DNA of 64,000 nucleotides, from the NCBI RefSeq assembly GCF_000735605.1, contig NZ_JPKG01000072.1:42056-106055 (forward strand), in the 5' to 3' direction. Both the position numbers and the translations under genes were made by a program. Source of the DNA: Allobosea sp. LC85 (GTDB lineage: Bacteria > Pseudomonadota > Alphaproteobacteria > Rhizobiales > Beijerinckiaceae). Numbering within the stretch: position 1 is the stretch's first letter; the number at the start of each line of letters is the position of its first letter. A model generated the notes under the pieces. That model made no database searches. It was given only the letters and a program-made list of their open reading frames with translations, and had not been told where the DNA came from. Positions 1-9,012 of this stretch are shown one piece after another.

Positions 1-40
1 CCAGAATCACCTGCATCTGCGGATCGATCCAGGGTTTCAT
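1..40 (-). CDS. Start of an unidentified gene (partial)
   Basis: An ATG at 40-38 on the minus strand opens a frame that runs off the left edge (MKPWIDPQMQVIL). The ATG overlaps the last base of the upstream regulator's TGA stop (TGATG), so translation of the two is probably coupled. Thirteen residues are too few to assign a family. The opening resembles some alpha/beta-hydrolase esterases, but that is a guess. It is the most likely target of the adjacent GntR regulator. Confidence 0.5.
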   Translation of the reverse strand, partial: MKPWIDPQMQVIL

Positions 41-690
41 CAGGCGGCTCCGTCACGCAGCACGATCGTATCGATATGGTCCGCCATGGCCCGCGACAGG
101 CCTTCGCCATCGCGGGCCTCGAGCAAGGCGACCAGCGAGCGATGGCGCGCCGCGGTTTCGGCCAGCGGGCGGCGATGACCCGGAGCCCAGAGCTTCGAGC
201 GGTGCGAATGCAGGGTGCAGCGGGTCAGGATCTGTTCGAGAGCATCCAGTCCTGACAGGCGGAAGATCGTTAGATGGAAAGCCATGTCGAGCATGATGAG
301 GGCATATTCGTCGCCGGCTGCAGCGACAGCATCCATGTCGGCCTGTATCGCGTAGAGCCGCTCCAGGCTGTCGCGCTCGACATGCTGCACCGCCCGCAAG
401 GCGCCACGGATCTCGATCCGGCGGCGCAGGGCCAGGATTTCCTCCGCCTCCTCCGGATCAAGCCTGGTGACCATCGTGCCGCGATGCCCCGAGCGGGTCA
501 CGAGCCCGTCCTCCTGCAGGCGCAGGAGTGCCTCGCGGATCGTGCCCTGGCTGCAACCATGCTCGCGCGCCATGCCGAGCTCGGTGAGCGCGCTCTCGGG
601 ACGCAGCTCATTCAGCATGATCTGCCGCTTCAGCGACTCGTAGACGACGTCGCGGGGCCTTCGAATCTGGTTGGGTATGAGCGCGTTCAT
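40..690 (-). CDS. GntR-family transcriptional regulator, FCD (FadR) type
   Basis: This 216-residue protein has an N-terminal winged helix of the GntR type (about residues 10-75, with the recognition-helix region GCSQGTIREALLRLQEDGLV) followed by an all-helical FCD ligand-binding domain (about 85-210). FCD regulators usually sense small organic acids or amino-acid breakdown products and act as dimeric repressors. The ATG at 690 is preferred over an in-frame TTG at 693. A perfect palindrome (689-712) covers the start, which suggests autorepression. The stop overlaps the ATG of the next gene, so the regulator probably controls its own operon. The ligand cannot be read from the sequence. Confidence 0.88.
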   Translation of the reverse strand: MNALIPNQIRRPRDVVYESLKRQIMLNELRPESALTELGMAREHGCSQGTIREALLRLQEDGLVTRSGHRGTMVTRLDPEEAEEILALRRRIEIRGALRAVQHVERDSLERLYAIQADMDAVAAAGDEYALIMLDMAFHLTIFRLSGLDALEQILTRCTLHSHRSKLWAPGHRRPLAETAARHRSLVALLEARDGEGLSRAMADHIDTIVLRDGAA

Positions 691-712
691 CAATATCGAT
701 AATGATATTGAT
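689..712. promoter_or_regulatory. Palindromic operator over the GntR regulator start
   Basis: The arms ATCAATATC (689-697) and GATATTGAT (704-712) are exact reverse complements separated by six bases. The site lies across the ATG of the GntR-family gene in an AT-rich patch that stands out from its GC-rich surroundings. GntR/FCD proteins bind short inverted repeats as dimers, so an autoregulatory operator is the simplest reading. The binding protein is inferred, not shown. Confidence 0.6.
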
Positions 713-726
713 ATTTCTCATGTCAA

Positions 727-1064
727 GTGAGCGTGCGTGGCGTGGGCCCGAAGAGGCATGGCGACCGGTTGGGAGGAAGGCGTCCCGAGGGCCTATCCAG
801 ATCAGCGCGCTATCGCCGGGAGGGCGATGCATCCCGCCCGCGGAAATGCACTTCTCGTTGCACGGCTGCCCTGAAGAGCTCGCGCATCTGAAGGGCCGCG
901 GATCGGCCTGCTACAGCGCATTCTGACAGGCTCAGGTGGCGAAAAACGTCCCTCTGAGCCGATTGCTTCAGGAAGAGCGAGCGTCTCCCGGATCGACTGG
1001 CTTCCCAATTTCGCCGCAGGGAAGCGTCAAGTTTCTGAAGTTCAGCGTAGACGACTGATCTTGC
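727..1064. other. Intergenic stretch with no recognisable gene
   Basis: I see no convincing coding region between the regulator and tRNA-Lys; the short open frames here have no family resemblance and overlap on both strands. One inverted repeat, GGCTCAG (929-935) with CTGAGCC (954-960), could form a hairpin downstream of the tRNA on the minus strand, but no clean T-tract follows it. Confidence 0.5.
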
Positions 1065-1139
1065 TGGTGAGCGGGGAGGGGATCGAACCCTCGACCACAT
1101 GATTAAAAGTCACGTGCTCTACCACTGAGCTACCCGCCC
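1065..1139 (-). tRNA. tRNA-Lys, anticodon TTT
   Basis: The minus strand gives a complete cloverleaf. The acceptor 5' strand GGGCGGG pairs with CCCGCTC with one G-U pair. The D-arm contains AGCTCAGTGGTAGAGC, the anticodon loop CTTTTAA has anticodon TTT, and the T-arm carries GGTTCGATCC. Discriminator A is followed by an encoded CCA (1067-1065). The length with CCA is 75 nt. No integrase or attachment duplication is visible next to it. Confidence 0.95.
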
Positions 1140-1249
1140 TCACAGGGCGCTGACATACGGACGCCCCGCGCGCCGGTCAACATCGTTCGCGCACTCCTGT
1201 CATTGTTCGATGGCTTTGAGATGTGGCAGAAGCGCTCCGGAGGATCCGC

Positions 1250-2230
1250 ATGACCGATTTGCCCACCCTGTCCGAGATCAAGGCCGCCAAGGCCCTTGTG
1301 GACACCGTCTTCCCGGGGACGCCGCAATATGCCTGGCCGCTGCTGAAGCAGCGCCATGGCTTCGAAATCGTGGTGAAGCACGAGAATCACACGCCGATCG
1401 GGGCTTTCAAGCTGCGCGGCGGCATTGTCTATCTCGACCGGCTGAAGCGCGAGCGCCCGCATGTGAAAGGCGTCGTTTCGGCGACGCGTGGCAATCACGG
1501 TCAGAGCATCGCGATGGCGGCAAGCGGAGTCGGGCTGCCTTCGGTCATTGTCGTGCCGCTCGGCAATGCTGTGGAAAAGAACGCTGCGATGAAGGCGCTC
1601 GGAGCCGAGTTGATCGAAACCGGCCGAGATTTCGACGGGGCCAGGGCCGCAGCACAGCAAATCGCGCGCGAGCGCAGCTATGAGATGGTGCCGTCCTTCC
1701 ATCGCGATCTCGTCTGCGGTGTCGCAACCTATGCGCTCGAGCTCTTCACGGCATGGCCGAATCTGGCGCGCGTCTATGTCGGGATCGGACTCGGCTCCGG
1801 TATCTGCGGCTTGATCGCCGCGCGTGATGCGCTCGGCCTCAAGACCGAGATCATCGGCGTCGTCTCGGAAGTCGCGGATTCCTACGCCCGCTCGGTCGAG
1901 GCTAAGCAGGTCGTCCCGGTCGAGGATGCGCCGAGCTTTGCCGACGGCATTGCGGTCCGGATGCCCGATGCCGGCGCGCTCGCGATCATCCTGGAGGGAG
2001 CCGCGCGGATCGTGCGCGTCAGCGAGGATGCGATCGCCGAGGCCATCAGGAGTTATTATCTCGACACCCATAATCTCGCGGAAGGGGCCGGAGCAGCGCC
2101 GCTGGCGGCGGCAGCAGCCGAGGCCGAACTCAACCGGGACGCCTCGGTCGGCGTCGTACTTGGGGGCGGCAACATCGACATGCCGGTCTTCCGCAAGGTT
2201 CTTGCCGGGGAAACCCCTCGCATTGGCTAG
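1250..2230 (+). CDS. Threonine dehydratase-like PLP enzyme
   Basis: This 326-residue fold-type II pyridoxal-phosphate enzyme is of the serine/threonine dehydratase family. The Schiff-base lysine is Lys54 in the motif PIGAFKLRGG, the substrate-binding loop is S77-ATRGNHGQ, and a glycine-rich phosphate loop (GIGLGSG) starts near residue 178. It lacks a C-terminal ACT regulatory domain, so it is a catabolic or non-canonical form rather than classical biosynthetic IlvA. The ATG at 1250 has a strong GGAGGA ribosome site at about 1240; a GTG at 1223 is less likely. Threonine or serine deamination is the family expectation, but related enzymes act on hydroxyaspartate or as racemases, so the substrate is uncertain. 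The next gene overlaps its end. Confidence 0.85.
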   Translation: MTDLPTLSEIKAAKALVDTVFPGTPQYAWPLLKQRHGFEIVVKHENHTPIGAFKLRGGIVYLDRLKRERPHVKGVVSATRGNHGQSIAMAASGVGLPSVIVVPLGNAVEKNAAMKALGAELIETGRDFDGARAAAQQIARERSYEMVPSFHRDLVCGVATYALELFTAWPNLARVYVGIGLGSGICGLIAARDALGLKTEIIGVVSEVADSYARSVEAKQVVPVEDAPSFADGIAVRMPDAGALAIILEGAARIVRVSEDAIAEAIRSYYLDTHNLAEGAGAAPLAAAAAEAELNRDASVGVVLGGGNIDMPVFRKVLAGETPRIG

Positions 2231-3299
2231 TTCGAAGGCCGCAGCGGATTGGAAGCGTTGGTCGCTGGCGTTCCTCGGCACGGCGATCGTGCTGGTCCTG
2301 CTTCTCTTCGGCTTCATCGCGGTGATGGATCCGTTCGGTTCGCGCCTTGCCGCGGGACAGCCGGCGCGCCCGCTGATGGATATCAATCAGCGCTACATGT
2401 ACCCGCAGCTTGTCCGCTCGGGTGCTTTCGATGCTGCCATCTTCGGGACATCGACGATGCGGCTGCTCGACCCCGCCGTGCTGTCGCAAGGCCTTGATGT
2501 CCGCATGGCCAATCTCGCCATGAACGCTGCCACGCCGTGGGAGCAGGTCCAGATGGCGGAGTTGTTCGCGCGCAAGACGGCAACGCCCAAGGTGGTGATC
2601 TGGGGCATCGATACGACCTGGTGCGAGCCCGATGCGACCGAGCCCGCCAAGCGCCTGACACCGCGGCCATTCCCGCCCTGGCTCTATGACGATGCGCGCT
2701 GGAATGACTGGCCGAAGCTGATCAATCTGACCACGCTGGAAATCGCGGGCCGTCTCCTGGCCCACAAGCTCCGATATCAGCCTGAGCGGATCCGCCGCGA
2801 CGGCTACGGAGTGTTCACGCCCCCGGAAGAGACCTACGATCTCGCACGGGCTCGCTTTCATTTGTTCCAGAACCATGGTGGCGTCGCTCCAGACCTGACA
2901 CCGATCGTGCCGGCCACGGCGGTGGCTGCGAGGGAACGGGATGGCTGGCGTTTTCCGGCGTTGGACTGGCTCGACACGGCCCTGGCGGCGCTGCCGGGGC
3001 AGACGAGGAAGCTGATCGTCCTTCCGCCGGCTCATCTTACTGCGCTGCCGCGTGAGGGCTCGGCAGGCTGGCAGCGCTACGCGGCTTGCAAGGAGGCGCT
3101 CCGGTCCCTGGCCGCGCGGCGCGGCGCCGTCATTGCCGATTTTACCCACCGTTCAGTCGTCACGCAGCAGGATGCCAATTACTGGGATCCGCTGCATTTC
3201 CGGCTGCCGATCGCGCGGCGTGTCGAGGCTGACCTCATCGCGATCGCGCGCGGCGCTCCGGTGAGTTCGGATGGTTTCGTGCAGGTCTCCCGCCCCTGA
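2223..3299 (+). CDS. Membrane-anchored SGNH-like protein of unknown function
   Basis: This 358-residue protein has one N-terminal hydrophobic segment (about residues 16-36) and a large extracytoplasmic part. The pattern IFGTSTMR shortly after the membrane segment, and DPLHFR near the C-terminus, match the nucleophile block and the Asp-x-x-His block of SGNH/AlgX-type proteins that act on acyl or acetyl groups of surface polymers. This assignment is inference from motif positions. The start is probably the TTG at 2223, overlapping the previous stop by 8 bases, because the first in-frame ATG lies past the membrane segment. The dehydratase overlap suggests co-transcription without an obvious functional link. 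Confidence 0.6.
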   Translation: MASSKAAADWKRWSLAFLGTAIVLVLLLFGFIAVMDPFGSRLAAGQPARPLMDINQRYMYPQLVRSGAFDAAIFGTSTMRLLDPAVLSQGLDVRMANLAMNAATPWEQVQMAELFARKTATPKVVIWGIDTTWCEPDATEPAKRLTPRPFPPWLYDDARWNDWPKLINLTTLEIAGRLLAHKLRYQPERIRRDGYGVFTPPEETYDLARARFHLFQNHGGVAPDLTPIVPATAVAARERDGWRFPALDWLDTALAALPGQTRKLIVLPPAHLTALPREGSAGWQRYAACKEALRSLAARRGAVIADFTHRSVVTQQDANYWDPLHFRLPIARRVEADLIAIARGAPVSSDGFVQVSRP

Positions 3300-3340
3300 T
3301 CGTTAACGCGGCATAAACCACGCCGATCTAGCCTGCCGGC

Positions 3341-3652
3341 ATGGTCGTACGCCGTGGTCTCAGATCCTTTTTCATCACGCTCGCGCTCTATCTCGTATCG
3401 AGTGGGGCGGTCGGCTATTTCATGTTCCACGCCCAGCACGGCTCGCGTGGGCTCGAGGCTCGCGGCGGCCTGCAGGAATCGCTGCGGGTCATGGAGGATG
3501 AGCTCAAAGAGCTCACGACCGAGCGCAAGAGTTGGGAGCAGCGCCTCGCCCTGATGCGCGACGAGGCCGTCGACCGCGATCTGCTGGAGGAGCGCGCGCG
3601 CGCGTCGCTCGGCCGGGTTCACCGGAATGATGTCATCATCATGGGGCGCTGA
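3341..3652 (+). CDS. ftsB: FtsB/DivIC-family septum formation protein
   Basis: This 103-residue bitopic protein has a short cytoplasmic N-terminus, a transmembrane helix at about residues 10-29 and a periplasmic coiled coil (about 38-75) typical of FtsB/DivIC. FtsB joins FtsL and FtsQ in the divisome and helps to activate septal wall synthesis. Its place directly before the pdhA-pdhB-pdhC genes is the usual alphaproteobacterial arrangement. In many relatives enolase lies just upstream, but here that place is taken by the SGNH-like gene. Sequence conservation in this family is weak, so size, topology and context carry the call. Confidence 0.85.
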   Translation: MVVRRGLRSFFITLALYLVSSGAVGYFMFHAQHGSRGLEARGGLQESLRVMEDELKELTTERKSWEQRLALMRDEAVDRDLLEERARASLGRVHRNDVIIMGR

Positions 3653-3691
3653 GCTGCCGAAAAAGCCGCAGAATAGTTCCGATCACATCGA

Positions 3692-3710
3692 TTAACTGAA
3701 TTCAAGTTAA
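3692..3710. promoter_or_regulatory. Inverted repeat in the pdhA promoter region
   Basis: TTAACT (3692-3697) and AGTTAA (3705-3710) are exact inverted arms around GAATTCA. The whole 3653-3827 gap is AT-rich compared with the flanks and must carry the promoter of the pdh operon. The site may be an operator or part of the promoter; no matching regulator is in the window. Confidence 0.35.
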
Positions 3711-3827
3711 TACACGAAATCATAGAAATATCAGCAACATAACTCATGCTGCATTGCGAGATACCTCCCTCGCCAAGGGGTATATGATCCTCTACAACCA
3801 AGGTCGAATGATCTTGGAGGATCGCCG

Positions 3828-4931
3828 ATGGCCGTTGCCGCGCGCAAGACGAAAGCTCCCGCTCAAGCCAAAACCGCGGCCAAGGGCGCGGCAAAAGCCA
3901 GTTCAGCCAAGACAACTGCGGAGAAGGGGGCGGCCAAGGCGCTGAGCAACATGCCCTCCTTCACCAGGGAAGAAGACCTTCACGCCTATTACGAGATGCT
4001 GCTGATCCGCCGCTTCGAGGAGAAGGCGGGGCAGATGTACGGCATGGGCCTGATCGGTGGCTTCTGTCACCTCTATATCGGCCAGGAAGCCGTCGTCATC
4101 GGCATGCAGATGGCCTCGAAGGACGGCGATCAGGTCATCACCGGATATCGCGATCACGGTCACATGCTCGCGACCGGAATGGAATCGCGCGGCGTGATGG
4201 CCGAGCTGACCGGGCGCCGCGGAGGCTACTCCAAGGGCAAGGGCGGCTCGATGCACATGTTCTCCCGCGAGAAGAACTTCTATGGCGGACATGGCATCGT
4301 CGGCGCGCAGGTATCGCTCGGTGCGGGCCTGGGTTTCGCCAACTGGTACCGGGAGGACGGCCGGGTCTCGATGACCTATTTCGGCGACGGCGCGGCCAAC
4401 CAGGGCCAGGTCTATGAGAGCTTCAACATGGCCCAGCTCTGGAAGCTGCCGGTCGTGTTCGTGATCGAGAACAACCGTTACGCCATGGGCACCTCGGTGA
4501 ACCGCGCCTCGGCGCAGACCGATTTCTCCAAGCGCGGCCTGTCATTCTCCATTCCCGGCGAGCAGGTCGACGGCATGGATGTCCGCGCCGTGCGCGCTGC
4601 GGGCGAGCGCGCCATCGCACATGCCCGCTCGGGCAAGGGGCCCTACATTCTCGAGATGCAGACCTATCGCTATCGCGGTCACTCGATGTCTGATCCGGCA
4701 AAGTACCGCTCCAAGGACGAAGTCCAGCGGATGCGCGAGGAGCATGATCCGATCGAGCAGGTGAGGGGGCGCCTCACACGCGATTTCAAGATCGCCGAGG
4801 ACGAGCTCAAGGCGATCGACGCCAAGATCCGTGAGATCGTCAACGACGCGGCCGAATTCGCAACGCATGATCCGGAGCCCGATGTCTCGGAGCTCTTCAC
4901 CGACATCACGCTGGAGCACGCCCGGGCCTGA
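3828..4931 (+). CDS. pdhA: Pyruvate dehydrogenase E1 component, alpha subunit
   Basis: This 367-residue E1 alpha subunit of the heterotetrameric alpha2beta2 type decarboxylates pyruvate on thiamine diphosphate and passes the acetyl group to lipoyl-E2. The TPP/Mg motif runs from GDGAANQGQ (about residue 186) to VIENNRYAMGT. The loop region with YRGHSMSDPAKYR is intact. The first 40 or so residues are an Ala/Lys-rich low-complexity extension before the conserved TREEDLHAYYEMLLIRRFEEK region. GGAGGA at about 3816 supports the ATG at 3828. It heads the operon with pdhB and pdhC. Confidence 0.97.
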   Translation: MAVAARKTKAPAQAKTAAKGAAKASSAKTTAEKGAAKALSNMPSFTREEDLHAYYEMLLIRRFEEKAGQMYGMGLIGGFCHLYIGQEAVVIGMQMASKDGDQVITGYRDHGHMLATGMESRGVMAELTGRRGGYSKGKGGSMHMFSREKNFYGGHGIVGAQVSLGAGLGFANWYREDGRVSMTYFGDGAANQGQVYESFNMAQLWKLPVVFVIENNRYAMGTSVNRASAQTDFSKRGLSFSIPGEQVDGMDVRAVRAAGERAIAHARSGKGPYILEMQTYRYRGHSMSDPAKYRSKDEVQRMREEHDPIEQVRGRLTRDFKIAEDELKAIDAKIREIVNDAAEFATHDPEPDVSELFTDITLEHARA

Positions 4932-5010
4932 GGTCCGGACCGCGCCTAAGTCTCTGCCGGCCTCGCCGGCATCTCCCGATCCCGCGTCCTTTCAAATTCC
5001 GGGTGTGTTC

Positions 5011-6420
<1,410 letters not shown>

Positions 6421-6424
6421 TGCC

Positions 6425-6808
6425 GTGGCGTTGACCGTCCCTGCCATGATCGCAGCGGTCGGCCTCGCAACAGCCGGGGCCTCTGGAGCGGTCGCGTATT
6501 TCAAACCCCGGGAGCGGTTTCGGCCGCGCCCGCTGACGCCGCCGCTTCTTGCCCGCGCCCGTCTGCGCCTGCACCGCCTCGATCTCTGCGCCTATTTGCT
6601 GGCGGCGAGCGGTGTTCTGACGCTGATCCCGGAGGCGGTCCAGGCCTTCGCCCCCGAGCTGATGTTCGGGAGGACGCTGGCCGGCACCGCCCTTGAGCAT
6701 CTCGATTATATCGCCTTCGTTTTCGTGTCCCTCAGCTTCGGCATGGGCCTGACACGCCGCCTGCTGCTCATCCAATTGGAAAAAGCGAGCCTCCAGCCAT
6801 GCCCGTAA
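6425..6808 (+). CDS. Small membrane protein embedded in the pdh operon
   Basis: This hypothetical protein of about 127 residues has an N-terminal hydrophobic helix (about 3-23), a basic stretch rich in Arg/Pro, and two further predicted membrane segments near residues 50-70 and 95-115. The likely start is the GTG at 6425, only 5 bases after the pdhB stop; an ATG at 6446 is the alternative. The end overlaps the pdhC start by about 10 bases, which implies translational coupling. I do not recognise a family. Continuous spacing and an open frame with coherent membrane segments argue that it is real. Confidence 0.65.
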   Translation: MALTVPAMIAAVGLATAGASGAVAYFKPRERFRPRPLTPPLLARARLRLHRLDLCAYLLAASGVLTLIPEAVQAFAPELMFGRTLAGTALEHLDYIAFVFVSLSFGMGLTRRLLLIQLEKASLQPCP

Positions 6809-8139
6809 ACATCCTGATGCCCGCGCTCTCGCCGACCATGGAGAAGGGCAATCTCGCCAAGTGGCTCAAGAAGGAAGGGGACGCCATCAAATCCGGCGAC
6901 ATCCTTGCCGAGATCGAGACCGACAAGGCGACGATGGAAGTCGAGGCCGTCGACGAGGGTATCCTGGCCAGGATCGTGGTGCCGGAAGGCACCGCCGATG
7001 TCGCGGTCAACGAGATCATCGGCGTGATCGCCGGCGAGGGCGAGGACGCCAAGAGCGTTGCCGCTCCCAGCGCCGCGCCCGCCAAGAGCGAAGCTGCCCC
7101 TAAGGCCGAGGCCAAGGCTGCGGAGCCGGCGCCGACAGCTCCTGCCGCTGCTCAGGCTGCGGCTGGACAGCCCGCTACGCATGGTGCTGATGGCAGCCGC
7201 CCCTTCGCCTCACCGCTGGCACGCCGCCTCGCCAAGGATGCGGGGCTCGATCTTGCAAAGGTCCAGGGTTCGGGCCCGCACGGACGGATCGTCGAGCGCG
7301 ATATCGAGACGGCGAAGGCCGGCGGCGGCGCCAAGGCTGCGCCAGCTGCCGCTCCTGCGGCTGCTGCGCCCAGGCCCGCTCCTGCGCCGCTTGCGGCCGG
7401 CCCCTCCGACGAGGCGGTCAAGAAGCTGTTCGAGCCGGGTTCCTATGAGGAGATCCCGCATGACGGCATGCGCAAGACCATCGCGCGGCGCCTGACCGAA
7501 GCGAAGCAGACGATCCCGCATTTCTACGTCACGGTCGATTGCGAGCTCGACGCGCTCCTGAAGCTGCGCGCAGAACTCAATGCTGCGGCGCCCGAGAAGG
7601 ACGGCAAGCCGGCCTACAAGCTTTCGGTCAACGACATGGTGATCAAGGCCCTCGCCCTGGCGCTGCGGGCCGTGCCGGACGCCAATGTCAGCTGGACCGA
7701 TGGCGCCATGCTCAAGCACAAGCATGCCGATGTCGGCGTCGCCGTCTCGATTCCGGGTGGCCTGATCACGCCGATCATCCGCGACGCCTGCCACAAGCCG
7801 CTGAGCCAGATCTCGAACGAGATGAAGGACATGGCGGCGCGCGCCAAGACCCGCAAGCTCAAGCCCGAGGAATACCAGGGCGGCACCTCGGCGGTCTCCA
7901 ATCTCGGCATGTTCGGCGTCAAGGATTTTGCCGCGGTGATCAACCCGCCGCATGCGACGATCCTTGCGGTCGGCGCTGGCGAGCAGCGGGCCGTGGTCAA
8001 GAACGGTGCGCTGGCGATTGCGACCATCATGTCGGTGACGCTCTCGACGGACCACCGCGCGGTCGATGGCGCGCTCGGCGCGGAATTGCTGCAGGCCTTC
8101 AAGGGCTATGTGGAGAAGCCGATGGCGATGCTGGTGTGA
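6799..8139 (+). CDS. pdhC: Dihydrolipoamide acetyltransferase (PDH E2)
   Basis: This 446-residue E2 core forms acetyl-CoA from acetyl-dihydrolipoamide. The order is lipoyl domain (1-80, lipoyl-Lys in ETDKATMEVE), Ala/Pro-rich linker, E1/E3-binding domain (about 135-170, PLARRLAKDAGLDLAKVQG), a second Ala/Pro linker, and the catalytic domain (about 215-446) ending with the active-site motif DHRAVDG near residues 417-423. One lipoyl domain is present in E2; the complex gets a second one through PdhB. The ATG at 6799 sits inside the end of the preceding membrane-protein gene. Confidence 0.97.
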   Translation: MPVNILMPALSPTMEKGNLAKWLKKEGDAIKSGDILAEIETDKATMEVEAVDEGILARIVVPEGTADVAVNEIIGVIAGEGEDAKSVAAPSAAPAKSEAAPKAEAKAAEPAPTAPAAAQAAAGQPATHGADGSRPFASPLARRLAKDAGLDLAKVQGSGPHGRIVERDIETAKAGGGAKAAPAAAPAAAAPRPAPAPLAAGPSDEAVKKLFEPGSYEEIPHDGMRKTIARRLTEAKQTIPHFYVTVDCELDALLKLRAELNAAAPEKDGKPAYKLSVNDMVIKALALALRAVPDANVSWTDGAMLKHKHADVGVAVSIPGGLITPIIRDACHKPLSQISNEMKDMAARAKTRKLKPEEYQGGTSAVSNLGMFGVKDFAAVINPPHATILAVGAGEQRAVVKNGALAIATIMSVTLSTDHRAVDGALGAELLQAFKGYVEKPMAMLV

Positions 8140-8199
8140 CGGGCGTTTAGACGTCGCAAGAGCCGGACTGTCCCGCACGGCGATCGGTTGAGAGGACAA

Positions 8200-8943
8200 A
8201 TGGGCGCAAGCCACAGAGACAGGCGATTGGGAAGGTATTCGCTGATCGCTTCAGTTCTTCCCCTGTTGCTTACAGCCTGCCAGACCTCTCAGTCCGCAGC
8301 GACCTCGCCAGCGAAAGAGGTCAACGCGAGCCATCCGCCTGTGGTTGAGTTCGGACCAGCGGTCGCGCGCGAATATCGCAGGCCGCGGGCACTGTTTGCG
8401 GCGCGGCCTGTGCTAACCCAAGCGGACTACACCGCGCGCAACACGCTACCCAAGGCAGCTTCGGGAGCGGCAGCGCTCCCCCGTGCCTATGCCGACCCGG
8501 AGGTGATCGCGTCGTTCTTCGCCGACAGGACCATAGTCAGCCATAGCCCTCAGCACGGTACCCAGGTCGAGTATATCGCGCCAAACGGTACGACCTTTCT
8601 TTGGTATCCCGGAAACGACACGATCCTGCGCGGGAGCTTCAACGTGCTTTGGGAAAACGCGTCGGCTGAGATCGATGATCCCCAGGAAGGGCGTTACCGC
8701 GGCCAGATCAACCTCAACTATGTTTGCTTCCGCTATGCTGCGAATTCCTACAACCCCGTAACGGGGCATCGCGGCGGCGGGTTTGAATGCGGCAGCTATG
8801 CGAGGCAGCGTGAGGCACTGAGGGAGACCCGCAAGGGTGACGTCTTTGGCCTTGCCGGGCGCACCAAGGCCCCATTCCCGCTTGGCCGGGAGCCACAATC
8901 CGTCGCTGCCTTGCAGAAGCTAGGGGCGGCGAAACAGCAATGA
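8200..8943 (+). CDS. Predicted lipoprotein of unknown function
   Basis: This 247-residue protein has a lipoprotein signal whose lipobox LLTAC places the modified Cys near residue 27. The mature part is Ala/Pro-rich at first and then has a C-terminal domain with conserved-looking aromatic and Cys residues (YVCFRYAAN and GGGFECGSYARQREA). I cannot assign a family. The ATG at 8200 follows GAGAGGA at about 8190; an in-frame TTG at 8188 would be too close to that site. It sits between pdhC and lpd on the same strand, so it may be co-transcribed, but nothing links it to PDH. Confidence 0.75.
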   Translation: MGASHRDRRLGRYSLIASVLPLLLTACQTSQSAATSPAKEVNASHPPVVEFGPAVAREYRRPRALFAARPVLTQADYTARNTLPKAASGAAALPRAYADPEVIASFFADRTIVSHSPQHGTQVEYIAPNGTTFLWYPGNDTILRGSFNVLWENASAEIDDPQEGRYRGQINLNYVCFRYAANSYNPVTGHRGGGFECGSYARQREALRETRKGDVFGLAGRTKAPFPLGREPQSVAALQKLGAAKQQ

Positions 8944-9012
8944 TAGCCGATTGAGCTTGGCGTCTGCACCGCGCGGCGCGACGGGTTTCGATTTAGAACA
9001 AGGGTTAGGGAC

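Noticed and set aside
702..926. Short open frames between the GntR gene and tRNA-Lys
   Set aside because: They overlap each other on both strands, lack ribosome sites and show no coherent protein features.
1065..1139. Integration site at tRNA-Lys
   Set aside because: No integrase, no duplicated tRNA 3' end and no change in gene character is seen on either side.
1130..2386. Long minus-strand open frame opposite the threonine dehydratase
   Set aside because: High-GC codon bias on the real gene leaves the antisense frame open; no ribosome site, domain or hydrophobic pattern supports it.
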